From NCBI GenBank assembly GCA_023375785.1, contig SZWC01008580.1, positions 31,963 through 95,962 on the forward strand: 64,000 bases of DNA. Reading direction: 5' to 3'. The notes beneath the pieces were generated by a model that was not told where the DNA came from, did not search any database, and saw only the letters and a program-made list of their open reading frames with translations. The position numbers and the translations under genes were made by a program. The DNA is from Penium margaritaceum (Eukaryota; Streptophyta; Zygnematophyceae; Desmidiales; Peniaceae). Below are positions 47,101 to 58,973 of this stretch, piece by piece. The number at the start of each line of letters is the position of its first letter. The first letter of the stretch is position 1.

Positions 47101-48900
47101 CCACAAGCAACCAACAACAACAGCAACAGTTATAAGAAATGGGAGATGTCCTAGGCCTGCTGCGGGTAGCCTGGTGGATGAAAAAAATCCGGAATGCAGA
47201 TTTTGTTTCGGCAGCCTTGAAAACCCGTTTCGGGTTTCCTCTCCCCAAGAAAAGGATCAGAGGGCGGGGTTACTTCCCGCCGCCGTGGATCCTCCTTCGT
47301 GAGCAGTCGGTGCAACAACGAAGCAGTAGCAACAGCTAGAGAAGCAGCAACCGGCAGTAGCAAGCAAGTGTTTTAATCCTCATCGGAGGAGCTCTCATTG
47401 CAAGTGGTGCTCTCTGGTTGCGGCGTGCAAACTGCAAATTTGGAGCAGCCGTTTAAAAAAAAAAGGGCAGACTGGAAGCCGAAAGTGGCTGCTGAGCTAT
47501 AGTTTGGAAATGAGCCCCATCAGGTCTAGCTGTGGTGCGCATCCAGAACAACGCGATCCAAAAAAAAAAGAAAACAAAAGATGAAAGCTCGCATTCGGGA
47601 GCGAAACAGGGACTGAAGGAGGAGGAGGAGTGCCGAGCGAGGGGGAGGAGCGACGTCCACGTTGGACGTTGCTCAGCTCGCCATCGCGGCGAGCTGGGCC
47701 AGGAGCCTGCCGCAAGAGCAGGCTCAGCCGCAGCAAGGCCCTGCCGTGACGGCAGGCTGGCGCGAAGCCCCCTGCCACGACGGCAGGGTGGCTGGCCGGC
47801 GATCAGCGAGCGAGGCCTCACGCGAGGCGTCCGCTCAAGAGGACCAGCCAAAAAAGAAAAAAGGGTGGGCCGAAGTACGCCCGTCAAGCAACGGACGGTG
47901 GCGGTGGGCCACGTGCAAGAAGCCAAGGCCAAGGCCATGGCCGTTGGAGCAAGTGAGAAAGTGACGAGCTCCGCTCGACGCAGCCGACGGGAAGCGAGAG
48001 AGAAAACAAAAAACTAGGAGGCCAGGTAACGGTCGAGAGCGACGGTGCCCCTAATTGGGCAGCCCAATCAGAGTCGACCCACACAAAAAACAACAGCTCA
48101 GTTCTATCGGCGACGACAACGACGGCAAAAAAAATGGTGTTCCAGCTGCGGCAAACGCCATGGGAGGACATTCCAGGTTTAAAGAATCGACCAAGAACGG
48201 ACATCGGGCACGATGGTTTCCCCAGCCAAAGCGAAACCAGGCCAAAGCAGCTGAGGATGGCTGGAGCAAGCAACAGAAGCAGCTGACTGTTGCTGAAGTA
48301 AGTGGCGGAAGTAGCTGAAGTGAAGTCGTCAAAGCAGGTGGCTGAAGCGACAAGGGGAGCAGAAGGCTGCAGCATCATAAAAGACTGACAGGCGGTGAGT
48401 TTTTATACTCGTCGGCCAGAGGTGGCTGCAACAGGATGGCGGTCCAAGCAAGCGGTCCCAAGCAGCGGTCTCGCCTCGCAAGCGCCTCGTTAATGGAAGC
48501 TTCTGGAGCCTTCCACTGCACAGCCAAGCCCGTGCATGAGAAACACGGTGGTTTGGGTTGTGGGAGGTTGCTTCTGCATGAAATAATCTTGGTGGTGAGT
48601 GGGTAGGTGAACCCAGCCTCACCCCAGTATCATTTTTCCAGCTCCACCCAACTAGCTCCCACCAGACAACAGCCTCAAAAAAACCTAGGAAAGCTCAAAA
48701 CGAGCGTTTCCAAGGTGATACTCGACCGATTCGAGCCCCGTTTTTTCCTAAAAATTCCGAGCAGCCGGAGAACACCCAAGAGCAACCCAGAAGTCTCTTT
48801 TGACAGAAGATTTCTTCTCAGGAAGCTGAAACCTCCACCAATCACTCATTTCTCCACTCAAAAAAATGTCATAATCCATGCATTCATCGGTACACCTATC
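44174..48900 (+). other. Interior of C: non-coding or decayed gag
   Basis: Short Gln/Ala/Ser-rich open pieces occur throughout; the longest is 236 codons at 45456-46163. Near 45551-45600, in another frame, SGHKVGHLAKRPK looks like a decayed zinc knuckle, which hints at an ancestral gag. About 46381-46720 holds tandem repeats. No pol domain was found in any frame. I would not call any of these frames a gene. Confidence 0.55.
46381..46720. repeat. Four tandem ~86-bp repeats with hairpins
   Basis: Units start at 46381, 46467, 46555 and 46639 with a CTTGCC/CCTGCC...CAGGTGGA opening. Three units end with a palindrome of the form ATGGAGC(A)(G/T)TTA(C/A)GCTCCAT, at about 46439-46458, 46525-46544 and 46612-46631. 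Confidence 0.85.
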
Positions 48901-48909
48901 GAGGGGGAG
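48901..48909 (+). promoter_or_regulatory. Polypurine tract of C
   Basis: GAGGGGGAG immediately before TGTTGGAG. Confidence 0.85.
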
Positions 48910-50538
48910 TGTTGGAGTGAGCGATAACTGCACTGGGTAACAGCTTCGACATGGCGCAATCGGATTGACAATCGGAGGTCTGTGCATAAAGTTACAGATT
49001 TTTATCCGTAAACGCTCGGTGCGCCTCGGCCGGGAATTTCTGATGTACAGGCCAGATTTGATTCAGGCATCCAGATCCAAGAGGGGAAAGGAGCCTGGAT
49101 CTTTGAGTGCTGCATGCACAGCAAGGTTGTGCATGCCTTTTGGCCCAACTTGGTCAGCAGCTGCACAGTGCAAGCAAGCATTGCTGGGTACTTGACCCAG
49201 ACCAGTCAGGGTGGGGCTACACCTGACTGGATTGTTGGGACCGCTTGCATCAGCATATGGAAGCAGAGCTCTGGAGCAGGGACCACTCAGCATCAGGTGG
49301 TGCATGCACGACTCAACATTGCATCAACTACCACAAGCACAACTCAGCAGTTGCATCATCTACTACATGCACAACTCAGCTGCTGCATGCGGAGCCAAGA
49401 GTGGGGACCGCCCTGCGTCAGTAGCAACATGCGCGACCGAGTAACTGGGACCACGACCAAGTTGCCAGCATTAAGGAAGCTTTCTTGAGGAGGAAGCTGC
49501 GTGCCTTGGACCGGGAAGATTCCTTGAGGAGGAAGCTGAGACCTTACAGTAGGAAGTTCCTCTAGGCACAGAGCAGCTGGTTAACTCGCAAGGATCCCAG
49601 TATAAAAGCAGACTAGACTCAATCAGTTTAGTAACTTCAGCAATAACTCAGTAAGCAGCTCCAACATAAACTCCAACGACGAGCAGTCCATCTCTGTCAG
49701 ACAACGCCTCAGACCAAGACTCTTCAGTCACTCTCATCTCAAGATCAAGACCCCAGTAAGCCTGGCAGAAGTCTGCCAACCTGGGCAGGAGGACGCCCCT
49801 GACTACTTGAAGGCCTGACTAACTCGCTGTGGTGGCAAGAGTATGTGCAAGACTCAAGCTGCCTAGCTTGAGCTGTCTTGCTTGATGTTGCCCACCTGTG
49901 GGCCAGGAGTTGTGTCTAGGCATGAGAGCCCAGAGTTGGTGTCTGACCTCAGCTCTGCTTTACAGAGCAGATTCTGTCTAGATTGTCGGACTGTGTTGGA
50001 GTCTCCGTTTGTCGACCCACTGTGTTTGGCAGTGCTCTGTCAGCCTGGTTAGGAGGGTCTAGAAGCTGTGTGTCTTGCCGGAGTTCCCCTCTCTTGACCC
50101 ATTAAGTCTGGTAGCACTCTCCCAGCTTGGCTAAGAGGGTCAGAAGTCCTCTGACAACCCACTTTGTCTGGCAGTGGCTGCTAGCCTGGGGAGGGGGCTG
50201 CCTTGACAGCCTGGAGGCCATTTCACCTCAAAGTATGGTGACCGTATTGAGACTTGTGCAACGACTAGCTAGAAAGCGTAGCAAGGTGTTGCGCCCTTGG
50301 ATGGAGCAGGTTGTGTCAGAGCATTCAGTTGAGCTGTGTTTTGCCACTGTTTCCTTGTACCATACTTGTACTTGATACTCTTTTTCAATTACAAGTTGAA
50401 TCCAAGTCTTGCGCTTCCGCAAATTGGAGGACAAGGTTCTGTTGCTGGTCACAGAGATCCTAGACAGCAACAAGACCCCCCTGGTGCATCAGAGCATGCG
50501 GTGACTTTGTCACTGCAGAAAATCCCAAAATCCCAACA
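48910..50538 (+). repeat. 3' LTR of C
   Basis: TGTTGGAG...CCCAACA, aligned with 42535-44161 throughout, including the TATA box (49601-49608) and the internal GCCTGGCAG repeats (about 49755-50220). Confidence 0.88.
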
Positions 50539-53500
50539 TTTACTACCAGGAGTAGGTGCACTCAGCACTTATCCATCGTCCGGCGTACGAGATGAGTGCG
50601 CAGACATCTAAGCAGACGCCCTGCGAGTTCTCCTGCTATTACTATGGTGATGGACGTCATGGTTGGCGTCGCTGCTAGACGCGCCCTTGTGGCTGGCATC
50701 CACCTTGGCTTCAGCCTCGTCTGAGCATGCTTCCTCCACAGTATGCAGATCTGCCAGCATTTGTAGATCCCCTAGCTGGACCTTTGGTGACCATATTCAC
50801 CGTGATCCATGGCCTAAGGCAGATGGTGTAGCGGCTTTGTGACCTCGTCGTCACCGAGCGTGCTTTTGCTACTTTTTCGTCGACGGCCTCCTTGATCTTA
50901 TCCCCTTCATCCTCTCCTCATTCCTCATCCAATGGTGTCCCTTCAGCTCCACCTGCTGGCCAGTTCCAGACTTCCACCATCCTTTTGATCCTCCACTCTC
51001 CTGCGACCACGACGCCACCTCGCGATGACATGTCTTCATGTAGTTGTTTCAGTCGTGGCTCCCTGCGGCATTGGCGTCAGTGCTCCGCAAGCTGTGCTTG
51101 TGCCGGTTTTGATACATCCTCATTATGTCCTCTGCCTCACTGATGACTTCTCTTGCATGCGTTGGGTCGTTGCTCCCAAACAGAAAAGTGATGCTTGCTC
51201 TACTCTTGAGTCCTGGCTACCCCAGGCTCAACTTGCTTATGGTCATCGTCTCCGTGTCTTTCATTGTGATCATGGCGGTGAGTTCATTGGTCCTACCTCT
51301 TGCTTTCTCTTATCTCAAGGTGTGAGCATTGAAACTAGAGCTGCCTACACGCCTCAGCAAAATGGCGCATCTAAATACTGGAACATGACTCTTGCTGATG
51401 GTGTGCGAACCCTTCTCAATGCGCCTGAACTTTCCCCTCTCTTCTTGATTGAAGCCATGTCCTACATGACGTGGGTCTCAAATCGTGTTCCTCACTGTCC
51501 CTTCCCACGTCATGTTACACCGTTTGAACGATGGTTTGACCATCCCGTGGACCTCCACCTTGCTCATATCTAGGGTTGCGTTGTTAAGGTCTGGCTCTCC
51601 GAGGACCTTCGTGACGACAAACTTAGTCCACGTGCTTGCTTGTGCACTTTCCTCGGGATCTTGTCTACGGCCAAAGCCTGGTGCTTCTAGGACCCCGATC
51701 ACGCTAATGTTGTCGAGTCGCATGACACCCTCTTCTCTGAGGACGTCTTTCCTCGCAACTTGTCCCATGTCGCTCTGTCCTCTTCTTTGTCCTCACTCCA
51801 TCGGCTTGGGGGGGGATGGGTATGTTCTAGCCTTGGGTGTTGCTGGAATGCCTCCCTCTAGCTCGACTCCTTCATTCTCTAACCACTCTTCTCCTGTGTC
51901 TGGCATGTTTTCCAGTGCTGATATGCACCCTGTCTACATTAGCACCTCGTTTGCATCCCCATCTGGTCCTTCCCCAACGTCTTCTCCTTCTACGTCTTTT
52001 GAGTCCACGTCAGTGCCTCTCGGTGTCTCGCCACTGCCTGCTGAGACTCTGGCACGCTCTGCTCCACGTGCTGTCATTGATCCCTCTCCATTGCCTAGCC
52101 TACAACCGACTATGATTGCTGGTGAGACAGTTTCTTCCCCAGTCACTGACGTACCCCTAGTTGTACCAGAGTTGTGAACTTGTGAGGGGAGACTTCATTC
52201 ACTCCCACAGAACTCGGTCAAACAGTCCTCACAGCCCTCTCAGCGTTGCACCCGCTCCAGTGCATCCTCCACAACACTGGGACTTGCTATCAGCATCATA
52301 CACCCTAACTCAGTAGTGGGCTACGTACTCATTTCTCGTGAGTTCCACAGTGCTCGGGATGCCTCGGTCGCTCGATACGTTGCCGCATGCTTTGCAACAA
52401 GCAGGCTTCCCTCGCTCTTAGCATTGCCTACCATTGTTTGGAAGGCAAGGGAGGTAGCTGACGCTGATCTCTAGGAAAAAGCCATGCAAGAGGAGCTCAT
52501 GGCCTAGAGCGAACATGAGGTGTTTGAACTTGTTGATCTCCCAGCAGGTCGTAAGGTTGTTTCAGCCTACTGGGTACTTTGGCGTAAGCTGAAGCCTGAT
52601 GGCACAATTGACAAGTACAAGGCCCAGCTCACTGCCAAGGGATTCTTCCAAATTCCAGGTGTTGATTTTCATGAGACGTTTTTCCCTGTTGGACGATACA
52701 CCACGGCCCGAACTCTCTCAGCCTGGTTGCCCAGCACGACTTGGAACTAGAGAAGATTGATGTCAACAATGCAGTCTTGCATGGACGCCTCGACAAGTAG
52801 ATCTACATGGTGCAGCCCCAAGGCTTTACCGATGGCTCAAACAAGGTCTAATGGTTGCGTGAAGCTCTCTACAGGCTCAAGCAGTCCTTGTAATGTTGGA
52901 ACCCGAGATCTCATCTACCCTTGAGAAGGGTGGCTACCGTCGTAGCAATGTCGATCCAGCACTCTTCTTGAGTGCACCCTCATAACCCTTTGCGGCCATC
53001 TTGATCTACGTGGATGATCTCCTCACTGCTTCGCCCAGTCCCGCCGCCGTCCAATCAGTGAAGACCCTGTTGGAGTCCGCCTTCAAAATGAAGGACTTGG
53101 GTCCAGCTCGTGTATTTCTCGGTATGGAGCTTGAGCGTGACCGCCAGCGACGGACGTTGTATGTGCACTAGGCTGCCTACATGCGCAGCCTGGGGTAGCG
53201 CTTCTCGTCCTTGCTCGCTGACACCCCCACTACTTCCACACCGATGTCTCCAACTGGCCAGCGCTTGCTGAAGTCACTCGACACGACTCAGCTGGGAGAC
53301 ACTGTCGATGTCCCTGATTACCTCAATGTGATTAGATCCCTGATGTACCTTGCCACGCCACCCAAGCGGATGTGGCCTTCTCGGTCAACTTCCTAGCTCA
53401 ATTTTCTTAGCAACCCCGTCAGGGGCATCTTGAGGATGCACCGCGTGTCGTCCGCTATGCACTCTCCACTACACCTATAGGACTGTGCTACAAGTCACGA

Positions 53501-54050
53501 TCCTCTGTAGTTGTTGATGGATGCACTGGCAGTGACTGGGCTCATGATACAGACGCACGTAGCCGCACCAGCTACATCTTTCTTGTGAGTGGGACTGCTA
53601 TCTCATGGAAAAGTGGTGAACAGAGTTGTGTTGCACGCAACTCCAGTGAGGCTGAGTATGTCGCACTTGGCGCAGGTACGTGTGAGAGTATCTAGCTTTC
53701 GCACTTGCTGCAGCAACTTCCCGTACCCATCTGTTGCATCAGAATGCGCTTTGACAATCAAAGCACTAAGGTAATTCCTACACATGATGGCATGCATCAT
53801 TCGCGCACAAAGCACGTCAACATTGAGCATCACTTTGTGCGCGAGCGGAGAGGTCCAGGTCGTCTGGATTGACACGCATCAACAACGTGCAAAATTTCTC
53901 ACCAAAGCTCTTAGCAGTGGAATGCTCAATGTTGTTGTGCATGCGGTTGGCTTGTTGCGTGCACGCGATGTCCCTCGCTGATGTGACAACCTTTGTCTGT
54001 TCCTCTTCCTGTGATTCTTCATGTGGTGTGTGGGCCATTCATCTGTGGGT
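50539..54050 (+). pseudogene. Copia element B: integrase, RT and RNase H, broken
   Basis: The integrase (51025-51573) has LTDDFSCMRWV, the second Asp in FHCDHGGEF, and PQQNGASKYWN, where Lys stands in place of the catalytic Glu. A Ser/Pro linker follows (51485-52177). RT starts near 52490 (FELVDLPAGRKVVSAYWV), frameshifts near 52750, and keeps LIYVDDLLTAS in another frame (about 53005). RNase H shows ISWKSGEQSCVARNSSEAEYVALGA (about 53600-53675) and KHVNIEHHF. Stops are numerous. No protease is visible upstream of the integrase. C lies directly upstream, so gag of B is probably the piece at 41996-42534. Confidence 0.85.
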
Positions 54051-54060
54051 CATGGGGGAG
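54051..54060 (+). promoter_or_regulatory. Polypurine tract of B
   Basis: CATGGGGGAG directly before TGTTGG. Confidence 0.8.
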
Positions 54061-54088
54061 TGTTGGTTCTGTCTGTCAAACACGCAAG
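54061..54088 (+). repeat. 3' LTR of B, first 28 bp
   Basis: TGTTGGTTCTG... is cut at GCAAG by element A. The LTR resumes at 61909. Confidence 0.75.
54084..54088. repeat. Target site duplication of A (left copy)
   Basis: GCAAG, repeated at 61904-61908. Confidence 0.92.
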
Positions 54089-54723
54089 TGTTGTGATTTG
54101 TGACATTCTTGTACAGTCTACTGTGACCACTCGACCGTGTCCATACTCGTGCAGATCCTTGAGGCGGGCCCTGGTGACTCCGGTGCGACGACTGGTGGCA
54201 GACTACCAGCTTGGAGCTGGCTGACTACCATACCAGAGCCCCGGATACCGCCGGGACTTCTTGTTGTTTTTCTGTAGCTTGCAGGAGTTTTTCGGTGGAC
54301 TGGCCATGAGCCCGATTTGCATGTTTTTGTATTGCGTGTCCACCGTCTGATGATGGATGCATGCATGTGACCAGTCGTAGCGTCCGTCTTGTGATCTTGC
54401 ACGTCTAGGTTCACACGGCGTAGCATTCTGACATGTGTGCGCAGAGTTATGGCCAAAACAGTGGTTTTGGGCCGGTTTTAGGACAGCTCTTGGACCGCCG
54501 CATGCGACACCCGCTGTGCGCCGCGGCAAGTGTTTATGCCATGGACCTGTCATTTGTCATTTATCTCTGCAAATGCTATTGAAGCATTCAGACACTTTGC
54601 CTTGTGTCCCCTAGCCAAACTCTTGCCGTTGCGTGCACGACTTGTGACTGTTGTCACCGTCTGATCATGCACTGATGCCTGGTCAACGGGAATGTTGCTA
54701 GGAAGCTTCCTTGCATCTTCTCA
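54089..54723 (+). repeat. 5' LTR of A
   Basis: TGTTGTGATT...TCTTCTCA, directly followed by the primer site. No clear TATA box was seen. An ATGCATGCAT palindrome lies near 54357. Confidence 0.95.
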
Positions 54724-54735
54724 TGGTATCAGAGC
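54724..54735 (+). promoter_or_regulatory. Primer binding site of A
   Basis: TGGTATCAGAGC abuts the LTR end with no spacer. Confidence 0.95.
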
Positions 54736-54769
54736 AGTGAAACACTTCTACCTGAGCTGTGCAGCAAAG

Positions 54770-55340
54770 ACGTAGCAGAGCAGCAGCAATGAGAGTCACC
54801 ACTACAGCAGATCCACTGGGGCCTGTCGAAGACAACCGGTCGCCGTCGACGCAGCCCACACCCATCACGTGAGACCGTAGCAGTGGCGTTGCCACCGTGC
54901 CAATAGTAGCATAGCAACAGAGCAGCAGCAGCACCATCATAGCAGCAGCTACAGCAGTGCGTGGCGGCTGCAGCGAGTGCAGCCGTCGTTCACAGCCGCA
55001 GCGGCGGCCATGGCAACAACAGCACAGCGGTAGCAGCGACGGCAGCAGCAGAGCAACAGCAGCGGTGGCAACAGCAGTGCAGCAACAGCACTGGCAGCCG
55101 TGGCGGCAGGCGAAGAGCAGCAGCAGTTGCAGCAACAGCAGCGTAGCAGCGAGAACAACAATAGCGCAGCAACAGCAGTGCCCGGCGGCGGCAGCGAGTA
55201 GCAGCCGTAGCGCGTAGCAGCAATAGCAGCATTGTGCAGCCGCTGCTGCCACTACTGTGCATGCAGCCATGCAGCTGCTACTACTACAGCTGACAGCACA
55301 ACTGCAACAGCAGCTGAGCGGAAGCTGCTATGCAACTTCC
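54770..55340 (+). repeat. CAG-rich 5' leader of A
   Basis: CAG/CAA/GCA triplets, imperfect, between the primer site and gag, like the leaders in units 1 and 2. Confidence 0.8.
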
Positions 55341-55628
55341 ACACAACTTCTGCACTACCGCCGCGGAGCGGCTGCAAGCTTGCGCAGAAGCGCGAGAGAA
55401 AAAAACCAAGAAAAGGGAAGGAGGAGGAGTCGATCTGACGTCACCATTTTTACTTGCTGACGTCATCAGGTCATGCTGACGTCAGCAACCACCTGTTGAT
55501 GTCAGCACCATACTTAGCCAAATTTTTGGCCAGACATTCAAAAGTTGCCAGCGTCTCAACTCCTCGAGAAACGCTGAATCTTTTGCAATCCGACAAACCT
55601 GACCTGTCAACCCATACCGAGAGGCGAC

Positions 55629-56978
55629 ATGAACTCGTCTGACAACAAGGGCGAGGGGACAGGTGATCCCTCCTCCTCTTCTTCTGAGGTCCTGAGTCCA
55701 TGCTCGCAGGCCATTGAGGACCTGCGGAGCCAGCAGGATGAGATGCGTCGCCTATAGCGAGAGCAGACTGATGCCATCCGCACGCTGACTAAGCTTCTGT
55801 GTGCCCAGTCCACGGTCCCACGGTAGGATTTCGAGGGAGCTGCCGGCGTCACGGTCTCTACACAGCAATTGGCTCAGGCACCCGTGACAAGAGCTAGACC
55901 TGACCCACCACCTCCTGACCTCCTGGATGACGATCCATTTATGCCAGGCATCACAGGTGACTCCACAGATCATGAGATTCGAGTTCTTCAGGAGCACCTC
56001 TGTCAGTTGCAGACGGGCACCAGATCTCCTCGGTTTCCTTTGATACGATCGTCACCCGACTATCCCGGTGACTATCCCCTTCCAGGAGTCTTCCCCATTT
56101 CTCGTCATTCTCAGCCTAAGGTTGCTCTCCCCACGGAGCGGCAACCCAAGGACTTTGAGACACCACCTTCACGGTACATCAGTGAGGACGGCTTCGACTG
56201 GTGGGAGATCCTCTTTCAGGTTTGGGCTACTTCGGAGGGATTGTGGCCCTACTACCACAGCCCATATCAGCCTACAGATCTAGCAGAGGTGCTGACAACA
56301 GCCAGGGCAATGCGCGGACTCCTCTATGCCATGCCACGCGAGACCGTCGTCGATTTGCACCCCCTCCTTGGCGAGGCTGGCATAAGCACTGGCGCCGATC
56401 CACGCGGAGGTTGGGATCTGGCCTTATCCCTGCTGGCCGTAGAGACGCACGCCACTCGTGCAGCACACATTCGTGCCTTCCACTCTCTCCGTCAGGGGCC
56501 TGCAGAGACTGTAGCCGATTACTGGCGACGTGGCATGCGCATCTACATGCGCCTTGGGACCTCAGGAGGCACAGAGCTATGGGCGCTCCGTACGATGATG
56601 CTTGGAGTTTGCCTTGAGTACAGTGACATCTTCACACGGTACAGCGACGCTGTCCTCGAGCCCTTTTCAGCCACTCTGCAGCTTCTCCCCTGGGCGCATC
56701 AGCTCTTCCTCCAGGTGACTTCAGCCTGCAAAGCAACCGTGGCCCATCAGGAGACTTGTCTTGCTGCAGCAGTCGTCGCATCACCACCATCTTCCCTCCT
56801 GCAGTCTCCTTCTTCATCCTCCTTCTTCATCCTCCTCACCTTCCTCCTCCTCTTCGGCCCCGCCCACACCCACTCAGAAATAGGGTGTTGCAACAGTAGC
56901 TCAGGGGAAGAAGAAGAAGAAGGGGAAGTGTGGATCAGGTCAGCAGCAGTCACAGCAGCAGTCGTCCTCCAGTGGTAG
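55629..56978 (+). pseudogene. A gag
   Basis: The likely start is ATG 55629 (MNSSDNKGEGTGD). In-frame TAG codons at 55755-55757 and 55824-55826 interrupt the N-terminal part. From 55869 the frame is open for 369 codons. It has an acidic Pro-rich start and a capsid-like helical region (DGFDWWEILFQVWATSEG, then QGPAETVADYWRRG). From about 56780 the frame is shifted: the basic tail VAQGKKKKKGKCGSGQQQ lies in another frame (about 56887-56960), so the hydrophobic C-terminus of the open frame is an artefact. A Cys/His stretch near 57000-57035 may be the nucleocapsid knuckle. Confidence 0.8.
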
Positions 56979-57474
56979 CAATGGACGTTCTATTCACTAC
57001 TATAATTGTGGAGGCACACATCTCTACACCGAGTGCCAGCAGCCGCCCGACTGGGCGTAGATTACTTGTGGGCTCCAGGCTGCACACGCCCTCCGTTCCA
57101 CGTCCAGCACGTCATCTTCGCCATCCTCCGGATGCGTGGCGGTGACGACTGTAGCTGTTCTCGCTTCCTCACCGGCGCGTAGCAATGATCCGGACCCACG
57201 CAAACGCACCAACGCTAAACTCCGACACCTTCTGGTGCGCCGCTTTCAGGGAGGTGCGATTGTGTTGTCATCGTCGGGTGGTCCACAGATTGTCTGTCCG
57301 TCCGTTCCTGTGGGTCGTGACGACGCGTGTGGAGGAGCACAGTCATCATGTGATGATGATGGGCCTGACTGCACCGATTGGGTTCATGAGTCTCATCTTC
57401 GTGCCCTGCGTCATTCCTCCCCATTGACGGCTCAGCGTCCCTGAGATGCCGAGTGTTCTATTGCTTGTTGTATA

Positions 57475-57738
57475 GTGACGTCCACCAGTCGTGACTCCGG
57501 TAGCACTTGGATCATTGATTCTGGTGCCACTCATCACATGACATATCGTCGTAGTGATTTTGTTGTTCTTGGTCCTGTCACGTCTGTCCGTTCCGTCCGT
57601 ACATGCTCTGGTCAGTCCTTGCCAGTCCATGGTGTTGAGGTTGTATGCTTCGACGGTCCGTCTGGCCCCTTGTACCTTTCCGACGTGTTGTGCCTGATCT
57701 TGAGCTCAGCCTGCTTTCTGTGCGTACCTGCACATTGA
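57475..57738 (+). pseudogene. A aspartic protease
   Basis: WIIDSGATHHMT (about 57515-57545) is the canonical copia protease active site with an intact DSGA. The flap and tail region (GPSGPLYLSDVL) follows. The frame then shifts by one near 57690 into the pre-integrase frame. Confidence 0.9.
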
Positions 57739-58928
57739 TGGGTCTCTCTGTGGAGCATACGGCAGACTTAGCGACTGTGTCTGCTATTGACTCTCGCAAC
57801 GTTGTCCTTCGTGCCTCAGTCATAGATGATCTGTATCGCGTCTCTCGGACCTCCTCCCTTTGCTCTCCTTCCTCCGCCGGTTGGGTCTTTGTCACTGGTG
57901 TTCTTGCTCCGGAACATCAACGGTTGCTTCATCGTCGTCTGTGTCATGTGGGCTCCGATACTGTGTCGAAGCTCATTCGGACACAACCAGCTCTCGGTCT
58001 TGACGCGGCTTCTTTCGAGAAGCCACCCAAGACCAACTAACTCTTTTGCGCTCAAGGGAAGATGCACCAATTCACCTACCCTGACTCTCGTTCCTGAGCG
58101 CTTCGGCCTCTCGAGCTAGTTCACTTAGACCTTCTCGGTCCTCTTCCGGTCGAGTCCCTATCTGATTGAGGCCGGTATGTTCTGACTCTGACAAACAACT
58201 TTACCCGGATGCGGTGGGTCTACAGCCTGCGTCAGAAGAGCGACGTCGCCCTTGCGGTTTGACTCTGGCTAGTGATGGCTGAGCTTTAGTCTCGTAACAC
58301 GCTACATACTTTCTGCTCGGATCGCGGCGGTGAGTTCCTTGGCGAGATGGACGGGTTCTTTGCTGAGCACGGGATTTTTAACCAGGTCTCCGCTCCTGCT
58401 ACCCCTCAGCAGAACGGTATTTCCGAGCGCTGGAGCCGCACCATGGAGGATGCGGTCCGCGCTATGCGGTCTGAGTGCGGTCTCCCTGATTCCCTTGTCT
58501 TTGAGGGTTTTGCCTACATGACTTGGGTCTGGAACTGCCTCCCGCACGGTCCGCTTCCGGATCATATTACACCGTATGAGCTCTGGTTTGGACACCGTGC
58601 TAACCTTTGTCTCGCTCGCGTCTGGGGATCCCTGGCCTCTGTGTGGTACACCGAGGACCAGCAGGGGTCCAAGGTCTCACCTCGGGGTTGCTTGTGTGCC
58701 TTCGTAGGCATTTTCCCGCGGTCAAAGGCCTGGCGCTTCTGGGACCCTACTCGTCGTCGCGTCATTGAGTCACGCGATGCGCTCTTTTTCGAGTCTCTCA
58801 CCTACTGTGACCTGACTTCGATCACCGCATTCTCCGCCACACATGTTTCTACCTGTGAGGATTCTCGGCGGATGGAGGAGACTTCTACGCCAACGAGTAC
58901 CTCTCACCAGGCTGATGTTTCCGTTTGA
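57645..58928 (+). pseudogene. A GAG-pre-integrase and integrase
   Basis: Pre-integrase zinc region: LLHRRLCHVGSDTVSKLI (about 57930). Integrase: first Asp in LVHLDLLGPLP (about 58118), second in FCSDRGGEF (about 58320), Glu in QQNGISERWSR (about 58415). All three catalytic residues are present. The C-terminal part includes YMTWVWNCLPH and RFWDPTRRRVIESRDALFFE. In-frame stops lie at 58038 (TAA), near 58095, 58166 and 58260 (TGA), near 58287 (TAG) and at 58926 (TGA). At two of them the inverted copies in units 1 or 2 have Arg, so CGA-to-TGA change is likely. Confidence 0.9.
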
Positions 58929-58973
58929 GCCCCCTTCACCTCTCGGTCTCCAGCCCTTGATGACCCGGCGATC

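Larger units (their letters stand above)
42535..50538 (+). mobile_element. C: LTR retrotransposon without pol (LARD-like), about 8.0 kb
   Basis: Two long LTRs (1627 and 1629 bp), a primer site and a polypurine tract define the element. Flanks are TTTAT on the left and TTTAC on the right, a probable 5-bp target duplication with one change. The 4.75-kb interior contains no protease, integrase, RT or RNase H that I can see. This layout fits the large retrotransposon derivatives that move with help from an autonomous relative. The LTRs differ at roughly one base in eight to ten by eye. Confidence 0.85.

Noticed and set aside
56750-56978. Transmembrane C-terminus of the A gag
   Set aside because: The hydrophobic run arises after a frameshift; the expected Lys/Gln-rich tail is in another frame.
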